DNA of 64,000 nt from an uncultured Eubacteriales bacterium (GTDB lineage: Bacteria > Bacillota > Clostridia > Oscillospirales > CAG-382). Position numbers and translations under genes: made by a program. The DNA is taken from assembly GCA_900551295.1 (NCBI GenBank), contig URVJ01000004.1, positions 1 through 64,000 on the forward strand, given 5' to 3'. The notes beneath the pieces are model-generated. The model was not told the DNA's origin, did no database searches, and worked only from the letters and a program-made list of their open reading frames with translations. Of this stretch, positions 40,401 to 49,616 are shown in pieces; the first letter of the stretch is position 1, and every line of letters starts with the position of its first letter.

Positions 40401-42395
40401 TGCAAACGCGCCGGAAACAAGCATATTTTCCTTTGAACACGCAGCGCTCATGCTCTCAAAGTCCGAAACCAAAGAAGAAACGGGAAATTTAGCGTCGTTT
40501 TTATCATGCGTTTTTCCGCCGCTCTTTTCAAACACGGCTTTTGCGGCGTTTCCCGAAAGAATTTTCTTTTTGTATGTGCAAAGACCGTTCATCAGCGTAT
40601 AGTCCGACATATCAAGGCAGACAATATGCGCCTCTTTTACAAGTCCGAACGAATATCTGTCGTCGGTCTGCGAAAGCTTTCCGATTATCTCCGAGAACAT
40701 CTCGAAAATGCCGTCCTTATTTTCGGGCATATCGTTTTCAAAAAAATCGTCTGCGGAAAGTCCCGCGCTTTTCAGTGCGTTTCTGACAAATATTTTATTT
40801 ACCGAGAAAGCTCCCGAACGCCTGAAGCAATAAACGCCGTCCTTTACGGAAAGTGCGCATTTTGCATAGCTTACCGGCACAAATTTAATGTTTCCCGTAA
40901 GCTTGTCGCATATTCTTATATATCCGAGAAAAGCATATACTTTATCGCTGTTTTCGCCGTACACCATCGACGACGCGGCAGAACACATTTTTTCTTCTCT
41001 GAGCGCGCACACCGTTCCGTCGTCCCTTGATACGCGTTTTTTAAGCAGGTCAAGACGCGCCTTTGCGCTTTGAAGTTCGTTTCCGACAAAACGGTTTTCG
41101 GAATTTCCGCCGTCTGACCCCATGCTTGTAACCACACTCGAAAATCCTTCGTCAATGCCTGCAAAATCAGAAAGTTCAATACCCGGTTCAAGCGCGTAAA
41201 GTCTGTATATCTTTGAAGTGTCGTCAAGAAAAGCGTCAAAATCGTTTATAAGCAGCGGTATTTCGGGAAATCTGCCGGAACAGTCGCCGGAAAAATACCG
41301 TACCGCAGGACTTTGCGAAAGTCTTGTATAAAGCGAACCCAATCCCGACGACACCGTGCTTTGCTCTGACGGCGCGCCTTGTCCGAGTTTTCTTTTCGCC
41401 GCCTTTATATCAACCATGCACTTAATGCACCCGGGATCTCCGAGCAGCATTCCGCACGCCGTATCGCAGGCAAGAGAAAACGACGTATTCTGCGCCGCAG
41501 CGAAAACTCCGGGATCTGTAACGATAAGATCGCCGTATCGGATCTCGGTGCATATTTTTCGTATATCCTCGCTTACAGCCTCGTGCGAAAAGCCGTCCTT
41601 GGTATAAAATCCGCACAGCACGCCCGTTTCTCCCGTTTTATTTGTCACAAAGATAAGAACAGGGTCAAGCCCGAACCTCTGCGCCGCAGAGCAGAACACA
41701 AGCGCAAGCTCAAGAGGCGTCGCAAGCGCGCTTACCGCTCCGAACAGTTCCTTCGGAGATTTTATGTGCTGCGGTGCGTCCGCGCTGTACCCCACGGGAC
41801 GCGTATAGATAATATTGCGCGATTTAAGCGTGGTATAGAGCGTCTTTAAAGCTTTATTAAACGTTTCGGGCTTTGTATAGTCGGCTGACGTTTCGGGAGT
41901 AACACCTCCGCAAAGCTCCGCAATACAGCGGTCGTCGGCGTCTGCGAAAAAACTTACAAGCCCGGTACCGGGATAAAGCCCCTCCCATTCGTCGCGTGCG
42001 AGAAGAGTTATCTTGGCGCTGCCGCTGCAGATCTGCTTGCCGTATGACACAGCAACGCTTATTTTCCCCTCCGAATTTTCGCAAAGTCCGTCGAAAAACG
42101 CACTGTCAAAATCAAAAAGCGAGAACGGCAGAACAACATCGCACGCGCCCGACGGCTTGAAATTGTAAAGCGACGGAGAAAATCCGGAAAGCGGAAATTC
42201 GCTGCGTTTTATAAATTCGGTTTCACCGCACCTTCCGACGACGGTAATTTTCATCGGCGAAACAACGCCAGTTTCAAGTCCTGCGGCAGAAAGCGACACA
42301 ACGGGACTCAGACCCGCTCTCATATGGTGCGCCGAATAATACGGCAGAGTATTTAAGGATAAAATCATTTTCGGCGGTTTCGCACCGTTTAACAT
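37482..42395 (-). CDS. Giant DUF4011-helicase-like protein without ATPase motifs
   Basis: The ATG at 42395 (MLNGAKPPKMILSLNTLPYY) has an AGAGG site and gives 1637 residues; an earlier in-frame ATG lies upstream of the promoter -10 and cannot be used. The domain order matches, in my reading, DUF4011/DUF3320-type SF1 helicases: an N-terminal beta domain ending LLARDEWEGLYPGTGLVSFF; a transglutaminase-like part (LYTTLKSRNIIYTRP, ATPLELALVF) where the catalytic Cys is Pro227; and a helicase part. The Walker A site reads SGAFAHEKA (about 661-669) instead of GPPGTGKS, and the DEAS box reads DSGF near Asp1292. All enzymatic motifs are thus gone while length and order remain. It is read with mreB, 5 bases downstream. 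Function unknown. Confidence 0.65.
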   Translation of the reverse strand: MLNGAKPPKMILSLNTLPYYSAHHMRAGLSPVVSLSAAGLETGVVSPMKITVVGRCGETEFIKRSEFPLSGFSPSLYNFKPSGACDVVLPFSLFDFDSAFFDGLCENSEGKISVAVSYGKQICSGSAKITLLARDEWEGLYPGTGLVSFFADADDRCIAELCGGVTPETSADYTKPETFNKALKTLYTTLKSRNIIYTRPVGYSADAPQHIKSPKELFGAVSALATPLELALVFCSAAQRFGLDPVLIFVTNKTGETGVLCGFYTKDGFSHEAVSEDIRKICTEIRYGDLIVTDPGVFAAAQNTSFSLACDTACGMLLGDPGCIKCMVDIKAAKRKLGQGAPSEQSTVSSGLGSLYTRLSQSPAVRYFSGDCSGRFPEIPLLINDFDAFLDDTSKIYRLYALEPGIELSDFAGIDEGFSSVVTSMGSDGGNSENRFVGNELQSAKARLDLLKKRVSRDDGTVCALREEKMCSAASSMVYGENSDKVYAFLGYIRICDKLTGNIKFVPVSYAKCALSVKDGVYCFRRSGAFSVNKIFVRNALKSAGLSADDFFENDMPENKDGIFEMFSEIIGKLSQTDDRYSFGLVKEAHIVCLDMSDYTLMNGLCTYKKKILSGNAAKAVFEKSGGKTHDKNDAKFPVSSLVSDFESMSAACSKENMLVSGAFAHEKAEVLCAYAKKHIADGKNLIVTAKDSFDTHGIYEILKNSGLADAAFEVTDGLDTQKLCDEICARLEKYKNENENGASFEHKELDAAYKTLYEYEEKNSRKTRLGFTLNELLRAYLDASLPSDGEEIHIDDSVFEKLDSEGFEKLFADAGKLISFARGLCAASGMPEYAPINTHRLYGTRPQSKYSKEDKERIRTLVSNIIPVLSEYRDVFLDVSGICSLELSCIKTPDALCALNDLYKLALSARDVDIPEIFRQSDIEKFSNNAKRVAAIKERCAAIRFRLPFFSPKIFEDVRSLLVADRYEDAEKGFLKKFIHRKNDEDILLQYVSPENTAQFREKPLEEIYSLLYEYKADIKQLDGLSEDNFGFGARLAELASDAGELLDRITCDSRNKALSGFFRLVSVIPADPVLARKITVCRAQLAELFAKGEFSLTELCTLLGAKLDDLRFENGILAFDGLSDFISGAAQSLDVADKWTEYLGLCDGVKDKLCGFVEYIEKHGADGNADRLFARSLLLPACRIASGELFSETELSNVSMAKEKFASELERAALRCEKNFEVSYAQSLRHLSETYDPKALLKDTGLSLRSFVSKHRSLVSKVLPCIVIPNELTESFVKNDVTFDFSAALDSGFNSLPALSLGKTFALFNMSASQESEMFSAIKNNGEIKVYRTDTICSDKNSGLFAYINSVLLSGRSALISPCSDSACYELIRVNGAADAGLKNINRAQASQALSKACEYVNSGFSRVAVSAFTPEMYEYLKRLADHLRKKSPYLDKVLSDGALIICKPEKMYFADCNAAVVCTVFENTDGVYDCSLAKNSSADVISDVYAHICSLGLEKLCVVSGINCGTPKSMTEASLRLFEESISSCRVPVNVNTWRDASSTVIPGILRASGRTSAFAVCTGKETGGAELVSIGRNSKLCIFADMASHANMSDELVLKYYAPKDVQTMTLMPPELAKNGIKTISDALNGGED

Positions 42396-42436
42396 ACCTG
42401 AATACCTCTTACAAATAATATAGTTATACAAGATAT

Positions 42437-42465
42437 ATTCTATCATTTTTTATGCCGCATTGCAA
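42437..42465 (-). promoter_or_regulatory. Promoter of the giant pseudo-helicase/mreB unit
   Basis: Minus strand TTGCAA (42460-42465), 17-base spacer, TAGAAT (42437-42442). It decides the start codon of the downstream gene. Confidence 0.7.
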
Positions 42466-42517
42466 CATATTTTTTCAAAATTCCCCTTTTTGCGCGAAAC
42501 TTATTGCTCTTTTGCTC

Positions 42518-42546
42518 TTGTAAATGCTTTTAAAATCTGCTATAAT
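42518..42546 (+). promoter_or_regulatory. Sigma-A promoter of uppP
   Basis: TTGTAA (42518-42523), 17-base spacer, perfect TATAAT (42541-42546), 51 bases before the start codon. Confidence 0.8.
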
Positions 42547-42597
42547 TAAGATTGGTTTAAAAGCAGCTGTATCACTTTATTGAAAGGAATAGCATCA

Positions 42598-43434
42598 ATG
42601 AACATCTTAAATTCGATAATAGCAGGCATAATACAGGGACTCACAGAGTTTCTCCCGGTATCAAGTTCGGGACATCTTGCGGTATATCAGAACATATTCG
42701 GAAGCAGCTCCGCGGAAATGTCAAACATAACCTTTACGCTGCTTCTGCACGTCGGAACTCTCGCAGCCGTTCTTCTTGTATATTACAAGGACGTATGGGG
42801 ACTTATAAAAAGTTTTTTCTCGCTTATAGGCAAGCTTTTTACCGGCAAATTCAAGTATTCGCAATTCAATAACGACGAAAAATTCTTTTGTCTTTTATTT
42901 GTGGCGCTCATTCCGCTTGTTCTCGGCGCATTGCTTGAAGGAACGGTGGAATTTATATCCAACTACACACTCGCCGTCGGAATTCTCTGGATCATAAACG
43001 GTCTTATCCTGATTTTCAGCGAAAAAGTCAATGTAAAGCGCAAAAGCTTTTCCGAAATCAAACCCAAAAACGCATTTGTCGTCGGACTTTATCAGCTTAT
43101 CGCAATATTCCCCGGCATTTCGCGTTCGGGAATGACCATAACCGGCGGTCTTATGAACGGCTTTAAGCGCGAGTTTGCGATAAAGTTCTCGTTTATACTC
43201 TCTATTCCGGCAATTCTCGGCTCGGTTGCGGTAACGCTTCTCAAAGATCATGACGCGCTGTCCGCATCGGGAAACACGGGCACGATAATCGCGGGCATGG
43301 CTGCGGCATTTGTTTCCGGACTTGCCGCAATCAAGCTCTTAAACTACATAACAAAGAAACATTCTTTCAAATGCTTTGCATATTACTGCTTTGCAATCGG
43401 AGCCGCGGCAATTGTTTACGGCATTTTCGCATAA
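42598..43434 (+). CDS. uppP: Undecaprenyl-diphosphatase UppP/BacA
   Basis: This integral membrane phosphatase recycles undecaprenyl pyrophosphate, the lipid carrier for peptidoglycan and other polymers. The ATG at 42598 follows AAAGGA by 8 bases and gives 278 residues, a normal length. Family motifs: E17 and the loop LPVSSSGH at 19-26, and FPGISRSGMTITGG in the second half. Seven to eight hydrophobic segments are seen. It has its own promoter and is followed 52 bases later by ftsK. Confidence 0.95.
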   Translation: MNILNSIIAGIIQGLTEFLPVSSSGHLAVYQNIFGSSSAEMSNITFTLLLHVGTLAAVLLVYYKDVWGLIKSFFSLIGKLFTGKFKYSQFNNDEKFFCLLFVALIPLVLGALLEGTVEFISNYTLAVGILWIINGLILIFSEKVNVKRKSFSEIKPKNAFVVGLYQLIAIFPGISRSGMTITGGLMNGFKREFAIKFSFILSIPAILGSVAVTLLKDHDALSASGNTGTIIAGMAAAFVSGLAAIKLLNYITKKHSFKCFAYYCFAIGAAAIVYGIFA

Positions 43435-43486
43435 AACGCGTCTTTCGGCGCTTACGGATATAAAAATAACGGAGGTATAAGCTGTT

Positions 43487-46381
43487 TTGGCTTCGACTAA
43501 AAAAAGTACGGCTAAAAAAAGCGCGGCAAAAAAAAATTCGCCGCAAAATAAAAAAGAAGAAAATTTAAGGCTCAAAGAGGAAATCCGCACTCTCAAAAAA
43601 GAGCAGCACAGGGAAAACACGTTAAGCTATCAGCTTATGCCCTACATACTGCTGTTTTTGGGCGTATTTCTGATAATCTGCTTTGCAATACCCGACAAAA
43701 TGGGCTGGCTGAAATTGCTTCCGCAGCTCTTCAAAGGTCTATTTTCCGCAGGAGCTTATCTTATACCGATATGCCTTATCGCAGAAGCTTTCTACTGGAA
43801 AAAAGACTACGCGGGATTCTTCGTATGGCAAAGAAGCTCTCTTTTCTTCGGCTTTATACTGTCGTTTTCCGCACTGTGCAGACTTTGGGACGCGTCGGTA
43901 AACAAAACCGAAGCTACGTTCAACCCTTCCGTGCTTTACAAGGCAGCTTTGGACGGTCACGGCGGAGGAGTTATCGGCGGATTTATCGGCGGATTCATGG
44001 AAAATTTTACCGGTATCGGCGCATGGATAATCTGCGTTTTCGCCTTTATTCTCTTGGGTTTTGCCTCTTTCGGAATAACGCCTCTCGACATTGCAGCTTT
44101 TATCGCAAACAAAGCGCGTGAAGTAAGCTACAACGTAAACACCGAACGCCAGAAACGTCTCGAGGAAAGCGTTTCAAGGCAACGCGAAGAGGATAAGGCA
44201 AGAGTTTCCGAGGCAAACCTTAAAAGTGCCGAAGAAGAGGCGAAGGACGCCAAGGAAATACGCAAAAAAAGAGCCTTTATCGACGAGGACGACGATCCCG
44301 GCGTTGAAGAAACAACCGCGTCAAGCGCCGACGGACTTCCCGAAAACGAAATTTCTCCCGTCATTTCCGACGACAAAAACCTGCCGGAACGCGCACCTCA
44401 TTCTCCCGACCCCGACACTCCCGTAAACGTAAACGCATACGACGAGATAATAGAAAACAACAACGCAAAACGTCAGAGCTATATCGGTTCTGCGGAACAA
44501 AGTCCGGAACAGTCTGCAAAGCCCGTAAGTCTTGACGACATTCCCGACGAAAACGACGTTCCGTGGAATACCTCCGAAAGCACGTCACAAAACGATCAGA
44601 GCGCGGTAACGGGTGCTGTCGTAAATGCTGCCGAGAACGCTGTGCGTCAGAACGGCGCGCAGAAAACATCGGGGCAGAACGTCACGGAATTTTCCGACAT
44701 CTTCACCGACGGCGCGTCAATCGCCATTGCCGGTGTCGAGGCAGGTGCGAAAGACATTTCAAGCGGCGAAAACGCCGTGCTTTCCGAAAGAACAGCGGAA
44801 ATAACCGACGACAATCCCGACGGTACAAAGGAAAGCATTGAAGTTTCTCCGGAACCCGCGAAAGAAGAAATATACAACTTTCCTCCCATTAACTTCTTGC
44901 AGAAAGACCCCAATCCCACAACCTTTGCCGTAACCGACGAACTCAAGCAGACATCGGTAAAACTTGTCGAAACTCTCGGCAATTTCGGCGTTAGAACAAA
45001 GATCATGAACATCTGCTGCGGTCCTACCGTAACGAGATACGAACTTCAGCCCGAAATCGGCGTAAGAGTGCGTTCGATCGCCAACCTTTCTGACGATATT
45101 GCGCTGCACCTTGCGGCGGCAGGCGTGCGTATTGAAGCTCCCATTCCCGGCAAGGACACCGTGGGCATAGAGATACCGAACAAATCCGTTTCTACCGTAT
45201 ATCTGCGCAACCTTATCGAAAATCCCGGCTTTGAAAATCAGAAGAGCAGACTTACCGTCTGTCTCGGCATGGACGTTGCCGGAACGCCGATATACATGAA
45301 CATTGCAAAAATGCCGCACTTACTTATTGCCGGAGCTACCGGTATGGGTAAATCGGTATGTATAAACAGCTTTATCGTAAGTCTTTTGTACAAGGCAAGA
45401 CCCGACGAGGTCAAGCTCATACTTGTAGACCCGAAAAAGGTAGAACTCAGCATTTACAACGGTCTTCCGCACTTACTTGTTCCGGTTGTGAGCGATCCCA
45501 AAAAGGCAGCCGGCACACTCGCATGGGCTGTAAACGAAATGGAGCGCAGATTTTTACTTATAGAGGAAGTCGGCGTGCGCGATCTTGACACCTACAACGA
45601 GGTGACAAAGAACGATCCCGAAAAGGAATATCTGCCAAAAATCGTTATCATTATAGACGAGCTTGCTGATCTTATGATGACGGCAAAGGTTGAAGTAGAA
45701 ACCTCTATCTGCCGTATCGCGCAGAAAGCAAGAGCTGCCGGAATGCACCTTGTAATAGGTACTCAGCGTCCGTCGGTTGACGTAATCACGGGTCTTATCA
45801 AGGCAAACGTTCCGTCAAGAATAGCATTTACCGTTGCGTCGCAGATAGACTCACGCACAATAATCGACGTATCGGGCGCAGAAAAGCTGCTCGGACGCGG
45901 CGATATGCTGTATGCTCCCGTCGGCTGCATGAAGCCTATAAGAATACAGGGTTCGTTTGTCAGCGAAAAAGAGATTGAAAACATTGTTTCGTTCTTAAAG
46001 AACGGTCATGCGGTGGAATATGACGCCGACATAATAGAAAGCATAGAAAGAGAAGCCGCAAAGTGCGGTGAAAAGAAAAAAGGCAGAGGCGGCGCCTCCT
46101 CTTCTGATGACTTTGACGAAGATGACAGAGCTACCATTCTCTCAAGCGACGAGGCCATATTCCCGGCAATGGAAATTGCGGTTGAATCGGGTTCGGTATC
46201 GACTTCGCTATTGCAGAGAAAACTCTCGCTCGGCTATTCAAGAGCCGCAAGGATCGTGGACAAGCTCGAAAAGCTCGGCGTTGTAGGTCCGTTTGAGGGT
46301 TCAAAGCCGCGAAAAGTGCTTATTTCCTACGACGAATACCTTGCAATGCGCATGAACTACGAGTCGGACGGCGACGAATAA
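43487..46381 (+). CDS. ftsK: DNA translocase FtsK/SpoIIIE
   Basis: This septal DNA pump of 964 residues starts at TTG (GGAGG 11 bases upstream) with a strongly basic N-terminus (ASTKKSTAKKSAAKK). Four membrane helices occupy about 45-205. A long acidic, Asn/Asp/Ser/Glu-rich linker follows (about 210-470). The RecA motor has Walker A GATGMGKS at 616-623 and Walker B IVIIIDELADLMM. The C-terminal winged-helix gamma domain (EVAMEIAVESGSVSTSLLQRK-like, here AMEIAVESGSVSTSLLQRKL) reads KOPS-type polarity signals. It moves chromosome arms through the division or sporulation septum. Three bases separate it from the MBL gene. Confidence 0.96.
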   Translation: MASTKKSTAKKSAAKKNSPQNKKEENLRLKEEIRTLKKEQHRENTLSYQLMPYILLFLGVFLIICFAIPDKMGWLKLLPQLFKGLFSAGAYLIPICLIAEAFYWKKDYAGFFVWQRSSLFFGFILSFSALCRLWDASVNKTEATFNPSVLYKAALDGHGGGVIGGFIGGFMENFTGIGAWIICVFAFILLGFASFGITPLDIAAFIANKAREVSYNVNTERQKRLEESVSRQREEDKARVSEANLKSAEEEAKDAKEIRKKRAFIDEDDDPGVEETTASSADGLPENEISPVISDDKNLPERAPHSPDPDTPVNVNAYDEIIENNNAKRQSYIGSAEQSPEQSAKPVSLDDIPDENDVPWNTSESTSQNDQSAVTGAVVNAAENAVRQNGAQKTSGQNVTEFSDIFTDGASIAIAGVEAGAKDISSGENAVLSERTAEITDDNPDGTKESIEVSPEPAKEEIYNFPPINFLQKDPNPTTFAVTDELKQTSVKLVETLGNFGVRTKIMNICCGPTVTRYELQPEIGVRVRSIANLSDDIALHLAAAGVRIEAPIPGKDTVGIEIPNKSVSTVYLRNLIENPGFENQKSRLTVCLGMDVAGTPIYMNIAKMPHLLIAGATGMGKSVCINSFIVSLLYKARPDEVKLILVDPKKVELSIYNGLPHLLVPVVSDPKKAAGTLAWAVNEMERRFLLIEEVGVRDLDTYNEVTKNDPEKEYLPKIVIIIDELADLMMTAKVEVETSICRIAQKARAAGMHLVIGTQRPSVDVITGLIKANVPSRIAFTVASQIDSRTIIDVSGAEKLLGRGDMLYAPVGCMKPIRIQGSFVSEKEIENIVSFLKNGHAVEYDADIIESIEREAAKCGEKKKGRGGASSSDDFDEDDRATILSSDEAIFPAMEIAVESGSVSTSLLQRKLSLGYSRAARIVDKLEKLGVVGPFEGSKPRKVLISYDEYLAMRMNYESDGDE

Positions 46382-46383
46382 AT

Positions 46384-47355
46384 ATGAAAAATTTGCCAAA
46401 CAAAAAACCGCGCATAAAACTTACAACATTGCTGTTTGTCGCAGTGTCTCTCACTATTCTCTATCAAAGCAACTTTAAAAAGCTTGGCGCGTTTCCTGTT
46501 CAGTCCACGGACAGCTTTGAAAACGGATACCATGAAACTTATACTGCCGAAAACTGTCTGCGCCTTGATTTCATCGATGTAGGTCAGGGCGACAGCACGC
46601 TTATCGAAAGTCCCGGCGGAAAATTCATGCTGATCGACACCGGTACCAATCAAAGCTCGCGGAAAATGTGCGATTATCTCGAAAGCCGCGGAGTATCGGA
46701 AATCGAATATCTCATTTTTACCCACCCGCACGAGGATCACATTGGCGGAGGTGTATCGGCTGTCGAAAATTTCAGCGTTAAAAACGTGTTGATGACGAAA
46801 AAGTCCGCAAACTCCGCAACCTACGAACGTCTTATCGACGCGCTGCTTCTCAGCAAAGAACATAACGGCACAAAAATAACCGTGCCGGCAGTATCAGACA
46901 TTTACGAATTTGACGGTGCGGAATTTGAAATATTAAGCGCCGACGGAGAGAACGGCGACAGCAACAATTCAAGCATCGTGCTGCGGCTTACATACGGCGG
47001 CTGTTCATTCATGTTCACAGGCGACGCCGAAAAGAAGATAGAAAAGAACATTATTTCATCGGGTAAAGACATAAGCTGCGTTCTTTTGAAATGCGGTCAT
47101 CACGGTTCGTCCACTTCAAACTGCGAGGAATTCATAAAAGCCGTATACCCGTCTGCCGCCGTCATAAGCTGCGGACTTGACAACAGCTACGGTCATCCGC
47201 ACACCGAAACTATTTCAAGGCTTAATGATATAGGCGCGCGCATATTCCGTACAGATGAACTCGGCGACATTGTTTTTGAGTGTGACGGAGAAAAGCTGTA
47301 CTATATTGAAAATGACGCAAACGATGAAAACAGCGGCAATTCAAAAGCGGCGTAA
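46384..47355 (+). CDS. Membrane-anchored MBL-fold hydrolase (ComEC C-domain type)
   Basis: The 323-residue protein has a single N-terminal membrane anchor (about 14-30) and an extracellular metallo-beta-lactamase fold: DFIDVGQGDSTLIESPGG, then FTHPHEDHIGGG with the HxHxDH metal motif, Asp in FTGDAEKKIE and GHHGSSTSN. This is the stand-alone form of the ComEC C-terminal domain, which in competent bacteria is proposed to degrade one DNA strand during uptake. No ComEC channel is nearby, so a secreted nuclease or phosphodiesterase role is only inferred. It follows ftsK by two bases. Confidence 0.88.
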   Translation: MKNLPNKKPRIKLTTLLFVAVSLTILYQSNFKKLGAFPVQSTDSFENGYHETYTAENCLRLDFIDVGQGDSTLIESPGGKFMLIDTGTNQSSRKMCDYLESRGVSEIEYLIFTHPHEDHIGGGVSAVENFSVKNVLMTKKSANSATYERLIDALLLSKEHNGTKITVPAVSDIYEFDGAEFEILSADGENGDSNNSSIVLRLTYGGCSFMFTGDAEKKIEKNIISSGKDISCVLLKCGHHGSSTSNCEEFIKAVYPSAAVISCGLDNSYGHPHTETISRLNDIGARIFRTDELGDIVFECDGEKLYYIENDANDENSGNSKAA

Positions 47356-47373
47356 CATTACGGAGAAAGAAAA

Positions 47374-48258
47374 ATGCAAAAAATCAATGCCAGAACACAG
47401 GGAATAATTTATATAGTAGTCGCGGCGTTCGGATTTTCGCTCATGACTACCTTTGTAAAGCTTGCCGGAGAGCTGTCTGCTTTTCAAAAAGCGTTTTTCA
47501 GAAACTTCATTGCCCTTATCTTCATCACGGTTATGATGATACGCGAAAAGACAGGATTTATCCCCGAAAAGAAAAACATTCCCGACCTTTTCTGCCGCAG
47601 CTTTTTCGGCTCTGTCGGACTGTTATGCAACTTCTATGCAATAGGTCATCTCAATCTTTCAGACGCAAATATGTTAAACAAGCTCTCGCCGTTCTTTGCA
47701 ATACTCTTTTCGTTATTTCTCTTAAAGGAAACTCCGAACTTCGTACAGGTACTCGGTCTTATGTGCGCATTTGCGGGAAGTCTGTGCATAATAAAACCCG
47801 GCTTTGACAATCCCGAAGTATTCTCCGCGATAGCAGGCGCGATAGGCGGCATGGGCGCAGGTGCCGCATACACGTTTGTGCGCAGACTCGGGAAGAAAAA
47901 CGAAAACAGCAAGCGCATAATCTTCTGGTTCTCTGCTTTTTCATGCTTTATGTGTCTGCCGTTTATGCTTTTTACATATGAACATATGTCGCTCTTACAG
48001 CTTATATATCTGATACTTGCCGGAACCTTTGCCTGCGTCGGACAGCTCGGAATTACAAAAGCGTATCTCTGCGCACCGGCAAAAGAAATATCCGTCTACG
48101 ACTATACTCAGGTCGTATTTGCAGCAATACTCGGTTTCTTTATCTTCGGCGACATTCCGGACTCACTGAGCGTGCTCGGATATATCCTTATATGCGGCGC
48201 CGGAGTTGCGATGTACTTCTACAACAACAGAAATGCGCACAAAGCCGAAAAAGCTTAG
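47374..48258 (+). CDS. EamA/DMT-family transporter
   Basis: The 294-residue protein has ten hydrophobic segments in two EamA repeats (the first beginning GIIYIVVAAFGFSLMTTFVK; the second around GAIGGMGAGAAYTFVRRLG). Members export metabolites such as amino acids or nucleosides, or take up S-adenosylmethionine; no substrate can be read. AGGAG-like site upstream. It is 18 bases after the MBL gene and ends the uppP-ftsK run, with a terminator following. Confidence 0.9.
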   Translation: MQKINARTQGIIYIVVAAFGFSLMTTFVKLAGELSAFQKAFFRNFIALIFITVMMIREKTGFIPEKKNIPDLFCRSFFGSVGLLCNFYAIGHLNLSDANMLNKLSPFFAILFSLFLLKETPNFVQVLGLMCAFAGSLCIIKPGFDNPEVFSAIAGAIGGMGAGAAYTFVRRLGKKNENSKRIIFWFSAFSCFMCLPFMLFTYEHMSLLQLIYLILAGTFACVGQLGITKAYLCAPAKEISVYDYTQVVFAAILGFFIFGDIPDSLSVLGYILICGAGVAMYFYNNRNAHKAEKA

Positions 48259-48285
48259 TGCCGATAAATCTTAATATAAAGAGAA

Positions 48286-48331
48286 AACCCGATGTCACGG
48301 CATATACGCCGGCACCGGGTCATTTTTTGTT
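48286..48331 (+). terminator. Intrinsic terminator of the ftsK-EamA run
   Basis: ACCCG and CGGGT form the outer stem around ACGGC/GCCGG, followed by CATTTTTTGTTTT. Confidence 0.82.
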
Positions 48332-48342
48332 TTAACGAGCAA

Positions 48343-49485
48343 TCAGAATCTGACTATCTCACGTATTTCGCGTTTTCCGCTTTGCGTCGAATCATATGAA
48401 ATACGCGTTCCGTCACAGTTGAAACGGTTGTGAAGATCGCAGCGTATGTCTATTATATCGGGTTTTAAGGTTTCCTCGGACAGCAGAAGTCTGTATTCGC
48501 CGCTCTTTGTATCGTACAGATGTATTCTGCGCTCATACACGCCGTTTCTCGGATAGTCGTCGCCTATAAAATAACGTCTGTCCGGCGAATATACGCAGTG
48601 AATATCATAGTCAAACGCAGGTACGTCGTAACGGATATATTTATCACTCATATCGTCCGCGAGATAAACTCCTCGTTTGCCGTCAATTTCGGCATACATC
48701 AATATCTGTTTTTCATTTTTCCAGTTATAGTGCGAAACAAGAGTATCTTTAAGGCGGCAATACATATTTCCGTCAAGATCGCTTGTTATCAGCGATGTCG
48801 ACCACATAGTATTCTGTTCGTTTCTGAAATTGCGCAGCAAAAACAAAAATCTGTCGGACAAAGTATTGAAAGTTATGTGATTGACAACGAACTTCGCGTC
48901 TTTGAATCTCTCGATCGGAAATTGCTTCAGAACCTGTGAAACCGGTATTATAAGCTTTGATTTTCCGCTTTTCAGATCGACAAGCCACACGCCGTCATTT
49001 TCCGGCTGAGGTATATCGTACAGCGGATCTTTGATGCCGGCATATCCGTATCCCGGACGGAAATCGTATATTCTTTCAAAGCTTACTGCAAGACCGCATT
49101 TTCCGTTCGGTGCTATGCAGGCACAGGCTCTGTCGGTATACCGCTTCTGCCCGGTTTTGAGGTTATGTATACAGGTCGCATATCCGTTTTCGTTCCTTAC
49201 ATTGTAAAATACCTCGTCGTAATCTGCGGCATTGTATGTAAGAAGCGCTCCCTGCTGAAAATTCCAGGCGGTTGTTTCGGCAAACTTAGTAAAACCGCCG
49301 TTTTCAAGGTCAATATACCCGAGTTCGCATACGTCGTCCTTTTCGGGAAGTCTGTCCATAAACTTTACCCGGTTTGCAAGATGATATTTTCCGTTTTTAT
49401 GATACGCGTTAAGATCATAGTAACCGAAAAAATAATGATAACCGTCATCCGGAGATATTGTCCTTACTTTTATTTCTCTGTTCAT
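48343..49485 (-). CDS. Beta-propeller-like protein (oligogalacturonate-lyase/TolB-type blades)
   Basis: The ATG at 49485 (MNREIKVRTISPDDGYHYFF) is preceded by AGAGAGG and gives 380 residues. The sequence shows repeated blade-like strands, each built around a Gly/Asp turn with Tyr and Trp (YAEIDGKRGVYLADD, IHLYDTKSGEYRLLL), and a final CDLHNRFNCDGTRISYDST typical of TolB-like and oligogalacturonate-lyase-type propellers. No signal peptide is seen. It follows the GH127-like gene by 131 bases on the same strand, so a role in breakdown of plant polysaccharide is plausible but not shown. Confidence 0.65.
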   Translation of the reverse strand: MNREIKVRTISPDDGYHYFFGYYDLNAYHKNGKYHLANRVKFMDRLPEKDDVCELGYIDLENGGFTKFAETTAWNFQQGALLTYNAADYDEVFYNVRNENGYATCIHNLKTGQKRYTDRACACIAPNGKCGLAVSFERIYDFRPGYGYAGIKDPLYDIPQPENDGVWLVDLKSGKSKLIIPVSQVLKQFPIERFKDAKFVVNHITFNTLSDRFLFLLRNFRNEQNTMWSTSLITSDLDGNMYCRLKDTLVSHYNWKNEKQILMYAEIDGKRGVYLADDMSDKYIRYDVPAFDYDIHCVYSPDRRYFIGDDYPRNGVYERRIHLYDTKSGEYRLLLSEETLKPDIIDIRCDLHNRFNCDGTRISYDSTQSGKREIREIVRF

Positions 49486-49616
49486 ATAAGCATGCCTCTC
49501 TTTCATGGAAAAGCATATCATTTGAAATAGGTTCGGTCAAGCTCAAATTGTTACCGTCATACGATATTGACAAAAGAATTGTCTTTTACGACAAAATTGT
49601 AAACAACACGCTTTTT

